DNA of 64,000 bases from positions 18,080,866 to 18,144,865 of the forward strand of contig NC_060065.1 of the NCBI RefSeq assembly GCF_020283565.1, in the 5' to 3' direction. Origin of the DNA: Trifolium pratense. Lineage: Eukaryota; Streptophyta; Magnoliopsida; Fabales; Fabaceae. Every line of letters begins with the position of its first letter. Within the stretch, counting starts at the first letter, position 1. The position numbers and the translations under genes are program-made. Below, one piece after another: positions 21,844 to 35,600 of the stretch. Under the pieces are notes generated by a model. The model did no database searches and was not told the DNA's origin. It was given only the letters and a program-made list of their open reading frames with translations.

Positions 21844-23329
21844 TGAGAAGAGAAAATAGAGAAGGGGCGCTGAGACACTCAATGACTCTCACTCTTACAT
21901 GTTGACCCGTATATATAGAAACTATAGTAGATTTTTGGTCCTTAATTTTTGAAATTTCCATACATTTCAGCATTGATTTAATTTAATCAATATATATTCT
22001 AAAAATGAGTTGGTCAATAATCAAAAGTTTCCATATGTAAAATTTCAATTGTATCAAAATATTAATATATAGACATTTGTTCATAAAACCTGATTGATCA
22101 ATTTCTATATTTATAATCGAGCAAAATAAATACTATGAGTTGGTTGGATATGTGTAGTCTCTAATAGGTTGACACATAGGAAACCTATAAACAAAGAGAA
22201 TTAAAATTAAAAGAAAAACTTAAATAGGAGTTTTAAGGAGTTTTAAATGTGATAAGAAGATCAAAAACTACCAAAATTGTGAACATAAAACTCAAAAAGT
22301 TGTAAACAAATGACACATATGCAACTGATGCTTGAGAAGATACCATGTAGGATGAAAACAAAGTTCGCTAAGCAAGAGAATACCACATAGGAAAGTTTTC
22401 ATGAGAAAAAACTCCCAAACATATAAATAATAGATAGTACTATCACATACATTTAGAGTATAATGTCTATTTTGTCCTTCCACTTACTACCAAATAAGCT
22501 TGTGTCCATTAAATCTTCCCTCTTTATATAATCACTTATGCCAAAATAGTCTCTAACAATCTTCTCTAATTAATATTCTTTTATTAATTAAATCTGGATG
22601 TTACAAAAACACATATAAGATTCAAATTAAATATTAAAACTTCGCATAATATGAAAAATTTAAGGTGAATGATACAAATCTTATTTAAACATTTACCAAT
22701 ATACTGTTGAGGTGGAAAATTTTCTAATAGATTCACAAATAGTATTTAATATAAAAGAAATTAATAGACACTATTTGTGAACCTATCACAATTGTCCAAC
22801 TCAACAAGTGTACTAATACATATTTAAATAAATATTTATCGAAGAATTCACCAAAAGTTAATATTTAAAAGTTAAATTTATAAATTCTAAAAAAATGTTT
22901 TGACATTTATCTCTTTATTCTTTAACATGTGAAGGTCATATGTTAATTTTTTTTAATTAAATACAATATAAATATTACTCTTTCTGTCTCATGATAATTG
23001 TTGCATCTGCAACAGAAAATTTATTTTAAAAAATTGTCACTTTAAATTTTCAATGCAACATTAATTGTTTTTTTTTTTTTTTTTTTAATTCTACCTTCAA
23101 TTTAGGGGTGTGCATTGATAGTTAAGATAAATAATTGGATAAGATCACTATTTTTTTTTTAAGTTTAATTTTATTTTTTTTAAACACTTAAGAATTTATT
23201 TTATATTTATTTTTTTAACATGCACATATTAACATTCTCCTAATTTATATCAATATTTTTATGAACAATTATTCACTTTTTTATTTGGCTCTTTGCAATC
23301 AAGTAGTATTTACTTACCAATCTTGAACT
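21844..23329. other. non-coding AT-rich interval
   Basis: No ORF or RNA gene supported. A Stowaway-like start (tactctttctgtctcatg) occurs at 22977-22994 with no partner. There are long T-runs at 23067-23086. Confidence 0.5.
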
Positions 23330-23388
23330 TTTAAATTTCTACATTGATTTATAATTTGTCCCGTGTATCGTACGAGTATACGGACTAG
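23330..23388 (+). mobile_element. probable Helitron 3' terminus
   Basis: An imperfect hairpin (ccgtgta ... tatacgg, 23361-23383) lies just before ACTAG and a T, the hairpin-CTRR-T arrangement that ends Helitrons. The 5' TC end was not located. It lies about 245 bp upstream of the NRPA2 start codon. Confidence 0.45.
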
Positions 23389-23517
23389 TTTTCTTTACAG
23401 CGCAGAACAACAACCCTTATCACTGTATTGAATCTATACGGTCCGCCGATTATTTTAACGAACCGAGTCAGACCGGATTAAATCGACCGGTCCAAACCGA
23501 GTTTTAAAACCCTTCCT

Positions 23518-23632
23518 AAACCCTACACACTATAAACTCGTTAATTTCATCGTCAAGCTCTGAACTGCCTCAAAATCAATTACTCTGCAACTTAACCCTA
23601 ATTCCTCTTTCTCTCAAAATTGAGCTTCGAAG
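23518..23632 (+). promoter_or_regulatory. NRPA2 core promoter and 5' UTR: telo-box and TATA
   Basis: AAACCCTA (23518-23525) is a telo-box, a motif enriched in plant ribosome-biogenesis promoters. A second AACCCTAA is at 23594-23601. TATAAAC at 23531-23537 is a TATA-like element about 100 bases before the ATG. The function of these motifs is inferred from position and known associations. Confidence 0.55.
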
Positions 23633-26600
23633 ATGGCGACTAAACGACCGGGTTCGGTTGAAGATTTGAACTTAGATGCACTACAGGAGCTTTTCAAGCC
23701 ACACATAGAATCTTTCGATCATATGATTGATGCTGGATTGGAAACCATGTTCGACCATATCAAACCTGTTGTAGTTACTCATCCTTCAAAGCCACAAAAA
23801 CTTACAAATATCCTTTTTTTTTTTGTTGTTGAAGTTAATTAATAGTGATTCAATCTGCTTCAAATATGCATTTTTATTGTGTTATTTTAATGTTCTAAGT
23901 GCTATTTTTTTAACTTGATTTTTTCTAGGCGGGTTTGTAGCTTTAGAATTTGTTTCTAGTTACATTTTTTATGGAGTTAGTGTTTGTTCTTAACTTGGAT
24001 CTTACTTATGTTGAAAAATCCGAAGATACATCTGCCACAGAAGACGGATGGAATTGCGAGGACAACACACGGTTGGTTGTATCCATTTGAGGCAAGTTTC
24101 AAATTTTAATGGTTAAGTTTTTGGAATTTGGGTGTTTTTTGATTTTTTTTTTTCAGTGTTTGATTATGCTGTGTATTTTTTTTCTGAGCAGTGTAGACAA
24201 GCAAAAATCTCATATACAGGGAGGTTCACGGCAAATGTGTGTTTTCAATATAATGACGGTGGGAAAATTGGGCCTCAAATAAGAGAAAATATTAATTTTG
24301 GGCACTTTCCCATAATGCTGCAGGTTTGTTACTTTGTAATTTTAAATTTAGTTTTGAAGTTTTTGGCTTATGAGAATGCACTTATATCTATAGTTAAATT
24401 GGATGATACTAGTAGTGAGTATTAGATACTTGCATTACATAATAAAGGTTTGTATAATGCAAAGTTTCCATTCCGACTATTGGATCATATTATATTGTTT
24501 TGCACATCATGTATACTAAATTTTTATGGATAATTTATATATTTGTAGGTATGCATTTGAATAGTACATATTTCCATATATTTTAAATGCCAGATTATTC
24601 TGTATAATGAAGTGGTGTGATGAGAAGATGGGAGGGTGATGCACCTATAGGATTCAAGTAGGGTGAATGAAAGGGAGAAATTCTGAGTGTGATATGGGAT
24701 AAAAAATACTACTTTATAAAGCTTACCTTCATGATCTGTTTGCATTTTTTATCCTTATAATTGATTCTTAATTTCTTGTGGTACTGGCTTGTTTTTGTTG
24801 TAATGAAGTAAAAGTGCTGGGACCATAGTAAAAGTGGCATAATATTAGCTGATAATTATCTATCTTCTGAAATATATGAATATATTTTATTCATTTTTGT
24901 TACCAATGCAGTCTAAGCTATGCAACTTGAAAGGCAAGGGTCCCCGGGAACTTGTGTCCTACAAGGAAGAGGCAACGGAAATGGGCGGGTATGTTGTTGG
25001 ACTCTGTCTATGCCACTTAAACTTCCTGCATGATGTTGGATTAGATAATATTATAGATTACCATCAGTGAATCAATGCTGAATCATCACAATAGTTCTAT
25101 TGGAAAAATATATGATTTTTTTTGTTTTATAAGCGTCATTAGCATTAGCCTTATTCAATTTCCTTGTTCAGTTTCTTACTTTATTTCAATGCCTAGTTAT
25201 TTTGTTTATGTAGTTGACTTGTTGACTGACTGTTGCTTTATCTCACACCGTTCCTTTCCAGTTACTTCATCTTGAATGGCCTTGAGAGATTTATTCGACC
25301 TATAATTATGCCAAAACGGAATTATGTAAGCAATCTTTTTGTCTTATGAAAATACTTTGCTGTAAGTGAACCGCAGCAGTTGTATGCCTAGATTAGTTTC
25401 TGCTAGAGTTTAAATTTGTTCTACTAGTCCAGGAACATATAACTTGACTACTGAGGCTAATAATGGATTTAAAAAAACTCTTGTCATTGCTCATCAATTT
25501 TTTATCTTCTTTCTGGTTCCTTGAATGTTGCAGCCGATGAGTACGGTGCGAAGTTCATTTAGTGACAGACGGGAAGGATATACTGATAAAGCAGTTGTAA
25601 TAAGGTTTGTTCTGTCTGCTGGCACTGCTATTTTACTTTTCGTATCATCAATAATAGTGACTTGGATGTTTACATATATAAGGTTTATGAAGATGCCTTG
25701 TAGTGATGACACCAAAAGGGTCAACCGTTTTAGTCTTTCAGGAAAGGCAATTTAGTCAGGCGCATGCCATAGAATGTCACCCTTTTGTATTGTTCTCGTC
25801 CAGGGATGTAGCTTACCCTTAGTGGGGTCTTACTAAATTTTTTGTATTGTGGCAAAAAGACTAAGGCTATAGCAGAGTCTGCAGTAAATCTCCTAAAGTC
25901 ACTCCCTACTATTAGAAAAAAGATCACTCATTCTGGTGGCTAAAATGACGTTGAAAAGGGCTTTGAATTTAATAAAGAGAGCTATGGAGCCAAATCTGAT
26001 GATTCCATGGACGAAAGGCGCTTTTGGATTGATTTCTATTATTATATTTCCCTGATGATAAACGTATTTCTAAGAAGTTTGGTTTTTGCTTACTTCTCCA
26101 TTTTGGTATAGGGAAATCTTGCATCTCATTGTTAGTTGCATGTGTATGCATAAAGTATTGAACGGGTCTATTAACAATAGTTTTCAATGGATGTTATAAA
26201 TAAACCTTGTTAATTTGCATGTTATGAAACATTGTTCTACTTCATTAAACCCAAATCTACTTACTAATGCATTGCATCTTTTCTTTCATTAGTTTGTTGT
26301 AATAACTGCAGTTAGTTACAGCTTGATGGTTAGCTTGGTTAGCTTTATAAATAGCTAAGGCTCTCTCTTTTGTTGTAGCTAGTTTTTCATTTTACCGTTT
26401 CTTCCATTTGAGTTTCCAGTTTCTCTCAATTTTATTTGAACTCAATAAGAGTCGATGTTATATTCAGAAAAACTTAACAGGACATGCAGCCTGTGAGCCA
26501 ATAGTTGGGTTTTCTTCACTTATGAAACTTAGATGATTGTTAGTGGTTAATTTCTTTTTCTTACTGTACACTGATACCCCCATGTTGATTTCTTTCCATT

Positions 26601-29600
26601 GATAAAAAAAATTTGAATTATAATTTTGAAGATGTAGTACAATTAATCAAAAGAGTGCTTAGCATGATACGGAGGTAATTAGTTCAGACTTCAGACTAAC
26701 AAATCATTCTTTTTTGTTAAACTCTATCCAATCCTAATCATAATTCCCTGATAAAAAATTGGAATTTAGTATAAATACAGGATGCAAACTCTGCTGTATG
26801 CCTTGAATTTGGTGTTATTGATTGCGGATGGTGGAAGGAAAAAAATCCGCTATTTTATGCCACCATTTCCACCATAAAATGCTATGGCGCCACATCTATC
26901 ATGAATTGACCAAATCAGTTGGCAAAAAATCGCATTCCATTTGTCTGCAATTTTGATAACACTGATCTAATTGGACACCCTGTGCATACTGTTTCATTTG
27001 TCCAATATGCGAAAATTGGAAGAAATAGTTGTACTTGTACTTGATGATGAGCGGTTGTTGAAACAGATATTGCATTCAGATTTAAATTTATATATATACA
27101 TGGAAATTTAACTGTTTTGTTCTTCATGTCCTATAGAAATTAGTTTATGTTGTGTCCAAAATGTTAAGCATATTGATTCCTATAATGTTTCACTCTATTT
27201 TGAATACTTCATGCTTTTTTTCAGATTTTATATTTCAATTTTTCAGGTGTGTGAGAGCTGATCAAACCTCGTTAACGGTAAAATTATATTACCTTAGTAA
27301 TGGAAGTGCAAGACTTGGTTTCTGGTAAGAAGTCTGGTTTATGTAAAAGACCTAATCCAAATATTCTTCCATGCCCCATTTTACCCCTAGAAAAGAGTAC
27401 ATGCTTATGCAGATGTTTCATCATATCATTTTGCAGGGTACAAGGAAGAGAGTACATGCTTCCCGTGGGCATTCTTTTGAAGGTAATTATTGCTAACTCT
27501 ATTAAACAACCTCTTTAATTTTCCCATTTTGGTTTTGAACTTTGGTTGAATAAAGATTTACTCATGGTGCTACTGTTCATTTGTAACAGGCCCTCATCGA
27601 CACCACTGACCGAGAAATTTATGCAAATTTGACAAGCTATTATAATGAAAAGTATGAAAAGGGAAAGGGTGTTGTCGGAACCCCGCGTATTGGTGATAGG
27701 GCACAAATAATCTTAGACGAACTTCACGATTTGTCTCTTTTCACTCGTCTTCAATGTCTACAATATATCGGTACTTTATTTGAAGTTCCTTTGTTTTCTT
27801 GATCAATTTGCATATTTTTGTACTCATTTTTTATTTGAAATTCAGGAGAGCATTTTCAACCTATTATGCGTGAACTCAGAAATGAAAGCCATTATATTGT
27901 AAGTCTTATTTTATCATTGTCTTATATAGGGTGAATTACACTAAGCTCTCCTGGGAAATTAAGTCTCACCACTCTCCCCTCTTAAAAAGTTACATTCTGA
28001 CTTCTCCTGAGAGATTAATATATGCTTCACTTTAGTACTGTTTAATGTGAATGGGCCTCCTAGTGGCAAAGAATTTGATTGCTTTGAAGTTTGAAGTCCC
28101 AAAGCCAATGGTTATTCAAAACTTCATATCATCATATAAACTGCCAGAGTTTGCGTTACTAAAATAAATCCAAAGTGTGCCCAATTTTATCTCAAGAAGG
28201 GGAGTGTAGTTTTTCAAAATAGAGAAGGCAGCAATATCTAGTCATCTCTTGGGAAGGATGTTGCGATTTATACTTGCATTAATTTGATTGGAGGGAGAGT
28301 TTTGCTTGCCCTTATTTCTGAATTCTGACTAGTGCTTTCATGACTTGTTTTGTTTTCTAGGTCGCTGATGCTGTTCTGAACGACTACATACTTGTTCATC
28401 TCAAAAACAATTTTGACAAGTTCAATCTGCTCATGTTAGTCTGTTGCTTTCCTTTTATATGTGATGATTTTAATTAATTAGTCAAACTATGTTGTTTCTT
28501 ATGGGCCCAAATTATATTTGGTAAAGGATCTATGTATTTTTTTTTCTTCCACAATCTAGTATTTGATCTCGGCTCCCCCTTTCATATGCCCTACAGATTC
28601 ATGTTGCAGAAACTTTTTTCACTTATAGATCATACATCGGTGCCGGATAACCCTGATAGCTTGCAAAATCAAGAGATTTTACTCCCTGGGCATCTGATCA
28701 CAATTTATCTTAAGGTATATAGCTTTTAACCATTTTAAAAATATTATTAGTATTATCAGTAGTAGTTAGAACATTTCATCTACATTGTGAATCTGATTAA
28801 TTTCAACCATAGTTCAGTATCAAGCTGTTATGGTGTAGTGCCTCAGTTCTCTCTTCTGAAGGCATTTGACTAAGCTTCTTCATTGTCAGCATTTGGAATT
28901 TGGTTTGAACTCAAATTTTGAATGGAATTGGGCTATCAAATTCTAAATATTAACTCTCAGTTATGCCTTTTTGAGTTGGTCAAGTTCCTTGTTACATATT
29001 TCCTCCGTACTTAAATTTAAACAAAAAAAACAAGTCATATTTGGCGGACTTAAATACAAGCAACTTCTAATTAACGTGACCATGATACATGTAAGCATTG
29101 CAAAAATGCCCTCAATCAATATTTTCATGTAACAAATTCTCATGAAAATTTAAATGAAGAAAAGCGGTAGGTAGTTTAGTGGGCAATTGGTTATTTCTTC
29201 CTATATATATGAGTTCGGAGAGAGTAAAACAGCTAAGTTTTCCACAATTACTATACTTGGCCTCCTCACTTTTCAATAACCACCCATGTTTGAAGTAATA
29301 ATGTCAGCACCTGTGTGTTTGTTAACCACAGTTACTGCTGCATTTCTTAACACTGCTAATTGTTAACCACAGTCTCTGCTAATGCTGCAGCTGCCTTCAT
29401 CTCTTCCACAACATTTGCCAAAACTTATTCATTTTGACAGGCCAAAGTGTAGTTAGTCATAATGGTTTGTTCTGTGTATTCAATAGTGCACTCAGAGGCC
29501 CCTTTTTGCTACACCAAACTCCACCGCGTCGTGGTTTTGAGTAGCGGTTGTTGTGCCACTTAAAGTGGCCAAATACAGGCTGTAGCAGCTCAAACAGTGA

Positions 29601-32600
29601 AGATCTTGTAAAATTATGGAATTTTTGGAGTTTATGGTCATGTAGGCTTGTTGCTAGAAATTCCACCTTTAAAGTGGTGGGTGGATAAGTGGGGTGTCCG
29701 GGATGTAAAATGCGATGTCCCTACCAACTGAGCTAAGCTCATGGGGACGCCGCATGCTCCCTTTCTATTCTTTAGACTTTTTGATCATTTCACCCTAAAA
29801 ATTGAATGAAAACAAAATAGACCCCTTCTCACCTTGTGCGGATTTTTGGCCGCACTTCCTGTATTTTTTGGTGGCCTTTTTTATGACATTTTTGTGGCGA
29901 TCCTCACCTGGTCCTCTTGGAGATATAATCACTTGTGTTTATTTGAAATGCTTAGATGCGTTACCAGTGTTGTCAAGTATTGGTCATGGATTGCATTTGT
30001 GGAATTTTTTATAACCACCAAGTCAATTTGTGAAGGATGGCGGGTTTTTTGGTTTTCCGCCATGTTCCGGCATCAATATCACTATGTGTTACCCAATACT
30101 ATGGGTAATGCTGTCATCTAATGTTTTCCCCCTTAGTGTTAGTTATGAATAAAAAATGGAATACTCTGTTCTCCACTTCTTTGTAAGGCTTTTGTTATCT
30201 TCTGCTTATTGAACTGTATTGTTATTGTATAAACCTTTTCAGTTATGTTTGTTTTAACAAACAACAGAGGTTTTATTACTTAGTTTTATATGTTTGTTGA
30301 TTTCTTGCATCTGTTGACTTGGATCATAGGAAAAACTAGAAGAGTGGCTGGCGAAAGGAAAATATATGGTTCTGGACGAGATTAATAAAAAAGGAGAGAA
30401 GTTTGATTTCACTGACAGTATGTAGTTATTTATTGGCTCTTTCAACTTGTTACGTATTTCTTTGCAATCTAATTTTGTTCTAACTGCTTAAATTTTTGTT
30501 TTGCTTAACTTCTGTTAATGTTTATTGTACACAATCGAGAATACTCTGACCATAAATGATAATTACATTCTTCCTATTGATACCTCTTGCTACATGTAAA
30601 TTTTCCCCCTTTGATATTGCAGGTTTTCAAGTTAGGAAAATTTTGGAAAAAAATCATGCACCGGGAATCAGTTTAACAATTGAAAACATGTTGAAAACTG
30701 GAAGATTGGCTACACAGACAGGTCTGGATCTGAATCAGGTATGGACTTGCCAGTGCTAAGTTAATATTTTTTCTCAGTCTGTTTTTTCTGGGTGTCAATT
30801 GTCTATTTTGTAGGTATAAAATATTAATCGCTGTACGGTTACACTTACCTAATTGCATATAATTAGATGTTCTTTTGTATTTTTAATTTTGGGATTCAAA
30901 AGTTTGAACCATCGGTTTATAAATGAGCCAGACCACCTATTTAAAAGAACTTTCTGTTGGAAGCTATGGTTAGTAACAGAACTGTGTAATAGCAGTTATT
31001 TGGAATTTTAATGGCAGTTATGAATTATGATTAGAAAATAACTTCTGTATTAGTATGTGTCTATAGGATTGATATTTTCAGAAGATAGGATGGTTATTCT
31101 GTCTCTGGATCCTATGTGATTTCTATGTTCAGTAATTAAATTACTGTTATTCTTCCGTAAAACATCAGTGCTCTATCACTTCACTTGTGCAGATTATTAA
31201 TTGCATTTATTGTTAACTAGCGGGCCAGGCAAGCGCGTTCCGCGCCTGCCTGTGTCTAACTTATGTAAAAAAAAAAAAGATATGTCTTATCTTATTGTGA
31301 GTTTGTTAATAAAAAAAATTTGTTGCTACTAAAAAAATCAAGGGTATTGTTGGTATTATTGTTAAATGTTATTTCAAATTAGTGAAGGGCAAAATGGACC
31401 AAAAAAAAGCCAGCCCAAACTCCCCTATCCTCTTTATATATTGTTATAGATGTTCTGTTGTCGTGCTCAACACCCTGTGCTTGAAAGCACTGCCGCCGCG
31501 TCATAAATGAATAGGCCACATCGTAAAAAATGACCCAAAACTGAGACGAGGGACTAAAATTCAGAAAAAAGTTAAGTGGGCCTGTTTGAAACAATTTTGG
31601 TTTTTAGTTTTTAATGTGTTTTATAAAAGTGTTTTAGAAAACTGTTTTTAAGAAGAGAAAACCAAAACTTCTTGAACCTGTTTTCCTTTTTTAGTTTTAA
31701 AAATTGATAAACAGAAAACAGTTTTTGAAAACACTGTTGTAAAATTGGATTACCAATCAAGTTTTTAGTTTTTTTTTTACGGCAAGTTTTTTAGTTTTTA
31801 GAAACTAAACAACTGTTTTTGAGAAGGGAATCAAACAGCCCTAAAAGGCTGGTTTTTAAAATAGGAGGTCCATAACTTAATTATTTTGAAAATATGGGGA
31901 CCAAAGGTGCATTTTAGCCTTTGTTTTTTATGCTTTCATTTTTTAAGCAAAATTCTTCCCATCCGCTAAGTTGATAGACTTCTTTACACATTCTGTATGG
32001 CACCTGCATTAATCTACAACCACCGTTTTCTGATTATATTTTTCTTCGAAGACTATTATCATTTACATATGATGCATGGTTATTTTTGAAGTGTTACCCA
32101 TAGGATACTTCATACTTAGAAAACTGGTGCTGTATGTTTCTCACCCAGCAAAATTTTTAGAACGGAAGACTATATGTCTAGGAGAATCCGTTATATATGC
32201 ATTAGTAAAATTATTAATTACTTTGCATCTGATTTTCCACCTTTTAGTTATAATTTGAATAATGAATAAAATACCAATTCATCGCTCACTACAGTATAAA
32301 AAAATAAATAAATTTCAAGTACCTACTTCGGCATGCGCAGTTTGACAAGTTGAGTTTTATTATTGTAAGGAGATATTCTGAAAATGGCTTGTAGTTTATT
32401 GAAGTTTCTTGCATTTTAGCCTAAAATTGATATTGAGCAAACTCTATTACTTAAATTCGAAGTTAATTATGTGAGGAATTGTTGGTTAATATTTTAAGGA
32501 AAATGCTAACTAGTGCGGCGGGTCACTAGTTAAGGAAACAAAGATAGTAAAAATATCTTGGGATTTGTGTAGTCAAATTTTTAAAAATATAAAAGTGTTG

Positions 32601-35600
32601 GTTTCAAAATAAAACTTCTTTTAGTTCCTTAACTAGTCCCCCTGTTAGCACGGCCCTTGTTTTAAATCTCTTTTTATTTTTAATTGATGCCTGTGTAAAA
32701 TATTCACGAACTACTTTTTCTTATTCAGAGGGCAGGATTTACAATCATGGCTGAACGGTTAAACTTTTTACGATTCCTGTCGCATTTTCGTGCTGTCCAT
32801 CGAGGTGCTGCATTTGCCGGAGCTCGTAATACAACTGTGCGGAAACTATTGCCTGAGTTAGTACATTTTTACATAATCAGCTGATGACACAATCATGTCA
32901 CAATATACATGTATATTACATATTATTATTTAAGGTTTTTTCTTTTTTTATGAATAGATCTTGGGGTTTTTTATGCCCTGTACACACACCTGATGGGGAG
33001 CCCTGTGGATTATTAAATCATATGACCCACACTTGTAGTAAGTTGTCATTCTTCTTAAGCCCTCTTTTTTTATTCCATTTGTCTCACACTCTTAAAATTT
33101 ATAGAAAAAAGGATAATTCCTAAAATGCACCATCAAAGTTAAGTGTGTCGTCACATTAGTTCTGTCATGTTTTCTGTTGCCAAATTAGTCTCACCACTCA
33201 CCATGTTAGTCCTTCTTCTCAAAGCTTTTCACCAAGTTAATCCTTTTGTGACCCTACTTTAGTCATTCATAATGAAGCATTTTGTGACAATTGTATCAGA
33301 AAGACGATTAGTAAAAATAAAAAAAAAATCAGGACATTGATGAAAAATTATTTTGAGGACTATGATATTATCCACAAAAAGCAAGAACCTAGGCACCATT
33401 TCTTGTTTATGTTTGATATGTATTTATTGTAATTATCCTCTTTTATACAAGGACTATGCCATTTGATGCACATTGTCATCCCACTCATATTTAAGTGTCA
33501 CTTTATATGTTTTTAATGTAACATATTGACATTAATCATTTTATTTCAATTCTACCCCCAAATTAATATTATGCACATCACTCTCAAGTTATTATACTCC
33601 CCTGTGCATTTATGACAACAGTAAACATCCAATAGTCAGTAAGAATAAATTTATAAAACTGTTGCATTCTTTCATTTATATACAACTTTTCTTAATATGT
33701 GTGAAACAACTTAAAGATGGGACAAAGGGATTATGTTTTAAGATGCTTCACTATTTTTCTGAAACAAGCGTTAGTTATAGTAAATTCACAAGATACCACA
33801 TAATCTAGGATATTTTTGTGTTGGATTCCTTTTATTATTCTCTATTCTAAACAAGGGAAAATGGTGTATTCTTGGCTTTTCTTTAGTCAGATTCCCTCTT
33901 CATTTCTCCTATTCCAACAATGAAGACGGGCTGGAAGTGGTGTAATCTAGTAAACAAACATGACATGTCCTTCCATATAAAATAACGCTTGGTGTTAGAT
34001 ATAATAAATAAACAACGGTGCACATGGTACTCTTAAATTATCCTTGTATGGGAAAAACTTAAAGTATTATTTCACAAATTACTTACATATTTTTTATTGA
34101 CTAGAAACAATGTTCAATGTTCATCAGAAATGTCATTCGTTCATTGTTAAACTTAGTTCATTCTTTATTTCTCTCTTCTTTATTTCAGGAATTACGTCAT
34201 TCTATGATTCTCAAGGAAATCTTAAAGTTGATTACAAAATTAAAACGTCTATCCTCAACATTTTAATTGAGACCGGAATGACACAATCATTGCCAAAGAT
34301 ACTTTTACCTGGCCCGCCAGAAGTTCTTACTGTTCTTCTAGATGGTTGTATTGTTGGTTTTATCCCTTCCACTGAGGTTGAGAAAGTTGTTGCTCACCTT
34401 CGAGAACTGAAAGTGTCATCTTCTGCAGTGGTTTGTTTATGCCAAGATTTCTTTTGTTTCCTATTAATATATTTGTTCTTTTATGTTAACTTAAATATCA
34501 TGCCATGTGATGCAGATTCCAAATGATTTGGAAGTGGGATATGTTCCTTTGAGTATGGGTGGACAATATCCTGGCCTCTACCTCTTCACATCTGCTTCAA
34601 GATTTGTTCGCCCAGTGAGGAATATATCAATTCCTTCCAATGGAAATGAAAATATTGAACTCATTGGTCCATTTGAACAGGTAAATATAGATTATTTTTG
34701 TGTGCATCATCTAATTTATTAGAAATAATCATGTAAAGGCATCTTTATGGAAAATAGTACTTTCTACTGGGGATCTTTCAATTTTGATGTGATACTTGTT
34801 TCTTTTCAGGTTTATATGGAGATACAATGTCCTGATGGTGGAAATGGTGGAAGAAAAAGTCCATTTCCTGCAACTCATGAGGAAATCCATCCAACAGGAA
34901 TGCTAAGTGTAGTTGCTAATCTTACACCATGGTCAGATCATAATCAGAGCCCACGAAATATGTACCAGTGTCAGGTTCGACAATCTTTTTAATTGTGTAC
35001 GTGGTCCATATCTTCTTCAGTTGCAAATTTTTATGTTGCTTGTTTTCTATATAGATGGCAAAGCAAACAATGGCATTTTCTTCACAAACGATTAAACTTC
35101 GTGCAGATCAGAAGTTATATCATCTTCAGGTTTGTTCAATTCAGCTTGATTGATATTGCACATACCTTCTGTTCCAGATCGATATAGGTTTGGTATTTTG
35201 GAATTCAAAACCAAATTGGGAAAAAGCCAATGTAATTTTTCTTTAGGAGTTATATCTCTTGCATTTAATAGAGCCTAACCTATACATTTCCTACTCTTCG
35301 ACTATAATAAGTTCAATATTTGGTACATTTTCAGACTCCTCAGTCTCCCATTGTTCGCACAAGTGCATATACTAAATACAATGTTGATGAATTTCCAACA
35401 GGCACAAATGCTATAGTTGCAGTTCTGGCATATACAGGGTAATTAATATAATTGGGCAACTGTGGTTTTAACTTTCCTTGTACTATGTTTAACACCTTTT
35501 GTTAACAAAAAATGCAGATATGATATGGAGGATGCCATGATTCTTAATAAGTCATCTGTGGAACGTGGAATGTTTCACGGACAAATATATCAGGTTTTGA

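Noticed and set aside
29802..30121. Two overlapping ORFs of 70 and 95 codons in NRPA2 intron 12
   Set aside because: No family resemblance, no start context and no splice support; chance ORFs.
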